DNA from: Roseibium salinum
Lineage (GTDB): Bacteria > Pseudomonadota > Alphaproteobacteria > Rhizobiales > Stappiaceae
Assembly: GCF_026240905.1 (NCBI RefSeq)
Contig: NZ_JAPEVI010000003.1
Span: 1,922,001 to 1,986,000, forward strand
Length of the DNA stretch: 64,000 bases
Direction of reading: 5' to 3'
Shown in pieces: positions 61,532 to 64,000 of this stretch (positions within the stretch are counted from its first letter, which is position 1; each line of letters starts with the position of its first letter). A program made the position numbers and the translations under genes. Below the pieces are notes generated by a model that saw only the letters and a program-made list of their open reading frames with translations, was not told where the DNA came from and ran no database searches.

Positions 61532-62722
61532 TCATGATCCCGTGCCTTTCGAAGGCACGAGACCGAGTTCGGCGAGAATTTCCTGCGTATGCTCTCCCAG
61601 CATGGGTGCCGCGTGCCGGAGAACGAGTTCACTGTTTCTGAAACTGATGGGCGTGCGCACCGACGGCACGGTTCCGCCGGCAACGCCGGTTGCGGGCAGA
61701 TCGACCTTCAGCCCGCGGCCCTGCACCTGCGGGTCATCGAAGACCTCTTCGACCGAGTTGATCGGCCCGGCGGGCACGCCTTCCAGTTCGAGGGCCGCAA
61801 GCAGATCGTCCCGGTTGCGGGCGGCGGTTTCCGCGCTTAGAAGCGGGATCAGTTCGGACCTGGCCGCAACGCGCGCCGCATTGGTGGCGAATTTCGGCTC
61901 GCCGGCGAGCGCGGGCAGGCCGAGCACGCCGCAAAGGCGCCTGAACTGGCTGTCATTGCCGACGGCGATGATCAGATGCCCGTCCTTTGCGGGAAACACC
62001 TGGTAGGGAACGATGTTCGGGTGGGCATTGCCGAGCCGTTTCGGGGACCTGCCGGACACGAAGTAATTCAGCGCCTGATTGGCGAGCACACTGACCTGCG
62101 CGTCCAGCAAGGCCATGTCCACCCATTCGCCCTCGCCGGTCTCGTCGCGCCTGCGGAGCGCCGCCAGAACGCCAATAACGCCATAGAGGCCCGTGAAGAT
62201 GTCGGCGAAGGCGACACCGATTTTCTGCGGGGCGCCATCCGGCTCTCCGGTCAGGTCCATTATCCCGCCCATGCCCTGGATCATGAAGTCGTAGCCCGCA
62301 CGGCGGGCGTAGGGACCGGTCTGTCCGAAGCCGGTGATCGAGCAATAGACCAGCTTCGGATTGACCTTCCTGAGGCTCTCGTAATCGAGCCCGTATTTGG
62401 CCAGACCGCCGACCTTGAAATTCTCGATCAGGACATCCGCTCCGGCAACCAGCCGGCGGACGATCTCCTGCCCTTCTTCCGTCCTGAAGTCGACTGCAAT
62501 GGACCGCTTGCCGCGATTGCAGGCATGAAAATAGGCCGCGTCCCGGTCCTCACCGGCTTCGTCCCGGACAAAGGGCGGTCCCCAGCCTCTGGTGTCGTCC
62601 CCCTGCGGGCTTTCCACCTTGATCACGTCCGCACCGAGATCGGCCAGGGTCTGACCGGTCCAGGGGCCGGCCAGAATGCGGGCAAGTTCGATAACCTTTA
62701 TGCCTTTCAGCGGCGCGGTCAT
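61532..62722 (-). CDS. Class III (CaiB/BaiF) CoA-transferase
   Basis: A 396-residue enzyme moving CoA between acyl groups, usually a dicarboxylate or carnitine-like acid. PLKGIKVIELARILAGPWTG opens the family; VYCSITGFGQTGPY and RAGYDFMIQGMGG contain the catalytic Asp (D145). Length is typical. The NUDIX gene starts 16 bp downstream, so they may be co-transcribed. Substrate unknown; no partner acyl-CoA genes nearby. Confidence 0.95.
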   Translation of the reverse strand: MTAPLKGIKVIELARILAGPWTGQTLADLGADVIKVESPQGDDTRGWGPPFVRDEAGEDRDAAYFHACNRGKRSIAVDFRTEEGQEIVRRLVAGADVLIENFKVGGLAKYGLDYESLRKVNPKLVYCSITGFGQTGPYARRAGYDFMIQGMGGIMDLTGEPDGAPQKIGVAFADIFTGLYGVIGVLAALRRRDETGEGEWVDMALLDAQVSVLANQALNYFVSGRSPKRLGNAHPNIVPYQVFPAKDGHLIIAVGNDSQFRRLCGVLGLPALAGEPKFATNAARVAARSELIPLLSAETAARNRDDLLAALELEGVPAGPINSVEEVFDDPQVQGRGLKVDLPATGVAGGTVPSVRTPISFRNSELVLRHAAPMLGEHTQEILAELGLVPSKGTGS

Positions 62723-62765
62723 GCTCGGTTCCTTGAAAAGTTGACCACCTCACTCCGGCCTGGCA

Positions 62766-63263
62766 TCACGCTTCGCAGGTCTTGCGGTAGACGTGGTAGC
62801 GGCCCGGATGAATACCCTCGGGCTTTTCCAGCGCCTCGAAATTCGCAAGGTCGAGTTCCAGGGCCGACATGACGATGCCGCCGACGGCCATCCGCTTGTC
62901 GATCAGCGGCGCAAGCCAGTGGACGATGGCCAGGTCATTGGTCGGGTCGGCGGAGCCGATGTCGATATGAGCAAAGGACGCCTTGGCGCCGACACGCGGA
63001 CCGCAAAAGGCGAGCGTGTCGCGGATATCGCCGAGTATCATGTGTTCGGCATCGGGCGCGCAGCTCGGATGGCAGTCCATGGTGAAATCGAAAACGAAGA
63101 TTTCCTTGTTCGGGTAGATTTCGCGCAGATGGTCATAGGTTCGGCCATTGCCCAGCCCCAGCTCCAGAATCGGACCTTCGACCTCGTTGACCCTGTCGAC
63201 CAGATGTTCCATCAGGATCTTCTGGGAAGTCATACGGCGAATGAAACTGTCCAAACGGCTCAT
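62766..63263 (-). CDS. SAM-dependent methyltransferase-like protein
   Basis: A 165-residue protein, MSRLDSFIRRMTSQKILMEH. GPILELGLGNGRTYDHLRE is the SAM motif I, followed by EIFVFDFTMDCHPSCAPD, ASFAHIDIGSADPTNDLA and GGIVMSALELD. It resembles the short class I methyltransferases found across Hyphomicrobiales, with unknown substrate. ATG at 63263 is preferred; eight more codons upstream are possible. Confidence 0.85.
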   Translation of the reverse strand: MSRLDSFIRRMTSQKILMEHLVDRVNEVEGPILELGLGNGRTYDHLREIYPNKEIFVFDFTMDCHPSCAPDAEHMILGDIRDTLAFCGPRVGAKASFAHIDIGSADPTNDLAIVHWLAPLIDKRMAVGGIVMSALELDLANFEALEKPEGIHPGRYHVYRKTCEA

Positions 63264-63521
63264 CAAAAAGGTTCCCGGTTCTGGCAAAGGTCATGACATA
63301 GACAATGGCTTGCACCACGTCAAAGCACTATCTGGCGTAATTGAACAGGGATCTGCCCTCGTTCCAATTGCCGCAGGAGGCGGAAACGGAAACAGGCCTT
63401 TGCCCCATTGTTCGATCATGCTAACGCCTTGGTATCGGGACCTCTTGACCGGCCCTGACCCCAAACCAGGCTTCATCAGCCGCGATCCTTTGCTTGTATG
63501 ACGTCATTGCAGGAGAGTTCG

Positions 63522-64000
63522 ATGCGTTCCGAAACGGCGCCCGCCATCCGGCTGGAAGAGTACCAACCGCCCGCTTACCGCATCGACACGGTCCATCTGG
63601 ACGTACAGCTCGATCCGGCCGCCACGACGGTCACCGCCACGCTGTCGCTTGCCCGACAGGCCGGAACGAAGGCCGGTACGCCTCTCGTCCTGGACGGGGA
63701 CGAGCTTACCCTGACCGGATTGAAACTGAACGGCGAGGAGCTCGGCAGCCAGGACTTCACGGCGTCCGCCGACCGGCTGGAAATCAACGCCCCGCCCGCA
63801 TCCCCGTTCGAGCTGACCATCACGACGCAAATCAATCCCGGCGCCAACACCAAGCTGATGGGGCTTTACCGGTCATCCGGAACATTCTGCACCCAGTGCG
63901 AGGCGGAAGGCTTCCGCCGCATCACGTATTTTCTGGACCGTCCGGACGTTCTGGCCGTCTACACGACACGCCTGGAAGCTCCGAAGGCCGAATGCCCGGT
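63522..64000 (+). CDS. pepN: Aminopeptidase N, N-terminal fragment
   Basis: The first 159 codons of an M1 zinc aminopeptidase that runs off the right edge. The N-terminal beta domain shows RLEEYQPPAYRIDTVHLDVQ and the family-typical LYRSSGTFCTQCEAEGFRRI then TYFLDRPDVLAVYTTRLEA. The catalytic HEXXH region is beyond the window. AGGAGAGTTCG precedes the ATG. Confidence 0.95.
   Translation, partial: MRSETAPAIRLEEYQPPAYRIDTVHLDVQLDPAATTVTATLSLARQAGTKAGTPLVLDGDELTLTGLKLNGEELGSQDFTASADRLEINAPPASPFELTITTQINPGANTKLMGLYRSSGTFCTQCEAEGFRRITYFLDRPDVLAVYTTRLEAPKAECP

Noticed and set aside
1..64000. CRISPR arrays, insertion sequences, integrases, phage genes, rRNA or replication origin
   Set aside because: No regularly spaced repeats, transposase or integrase motifs, rRNA conserved blocks or DnaA-box clusters were seen; the single tRNA-Ser has no adjacent integrase or direct repeat of its 3' end.

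Overview
The window looks like chromosomal DNA from a marine-type alphaproteobacterium of the order Hyphomicrobiales, probably near Roseibium/Labrenzia (Stappiaceae). This is an inference from gene content and the high GC, near-uniform codon use: egtBD, a TAXI solute-binding protein, fused PntA, PhoX, cobalt nitrile hydratase, DUF930, DUF6455 and DUF3088 proteins, and a FliK/FlhB-C pair. There is no rRNA, CRISPR array, insertion sequence, phage or integrase gene, so this is ordinary core plus accessory chromosome.

Layout. 1-11 kb: a partial TetR gene, ergothioneine genes egtB-egtD, a LysE exporter, a TAXI binding protein followed by a DddP-like M24 protein, YghU glutathione transferase, and the proton-translocating transhydrogenase pntA-pntB. 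11-23 kb: a RibD-type reductase, a FadB-like beta-oxidation enzyme with an IclR regulator, an ArsR/SRPBCC pair, tRNA-Ser(GCU), a SRAP (HMCES/YedK) protein, DUF930, Sel1 and DUF2147 proteins, a GNAT, a GT39-like membrane glycosyltransferase and gatB. 23-34 kb: an FlhB C-terminal-domain protein and FliK, a DUF6455 gene behind an FNR-like box, YjhX, PhoX, a SoxR/VOC divergon with a clear SoxR operator, an HlyD/DUF3302 pair and a short-chain dehydrogenase.

34-47 kb is the most unusual part. It holds a membrane class III nucleotide cyclase, a LuxR-type regulator, a candidate structured RNA, and a three-gene set (metallo-beta-lactamase fold, cyclic-nucleotide-binding domain, ABC exporter with a degenerate and greatly expanded nucleotide-binding domain). 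Divergent from these is a compact five-gene operon: MurG-like GT, GT4, GT4, MurG-like GT, polysaccharide deacetylase. I read this as a possible cyclic-nucleotide-responsive surface-glycan locus.

47-64 kb: DUF3088, MsrA, cobalt-type nitrile hydratase alpha/beta/accessory genes with an isoprenylcysteine-methyltransferase-like gene, a LysR/DUF1330 divergon, a methyltransferase, a complete oligopeptide-type ABC importer operon (fused double ATPase, binding protein, two permeases), a second class III cyclase with sensor domain, a NUDIX hydrolase, a class III CoA-transferase, another methyltransferase and the start of pepN.

Five conserved genes (egtD, pntA, both cyclases, the NUDIX gene) are each interrupted by one apparent single-base indel at or near a G/C run. 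Four are one missing G in a G run. This looks more like sequencing or assembly error than gene decay, and these genes are annotated across the break.
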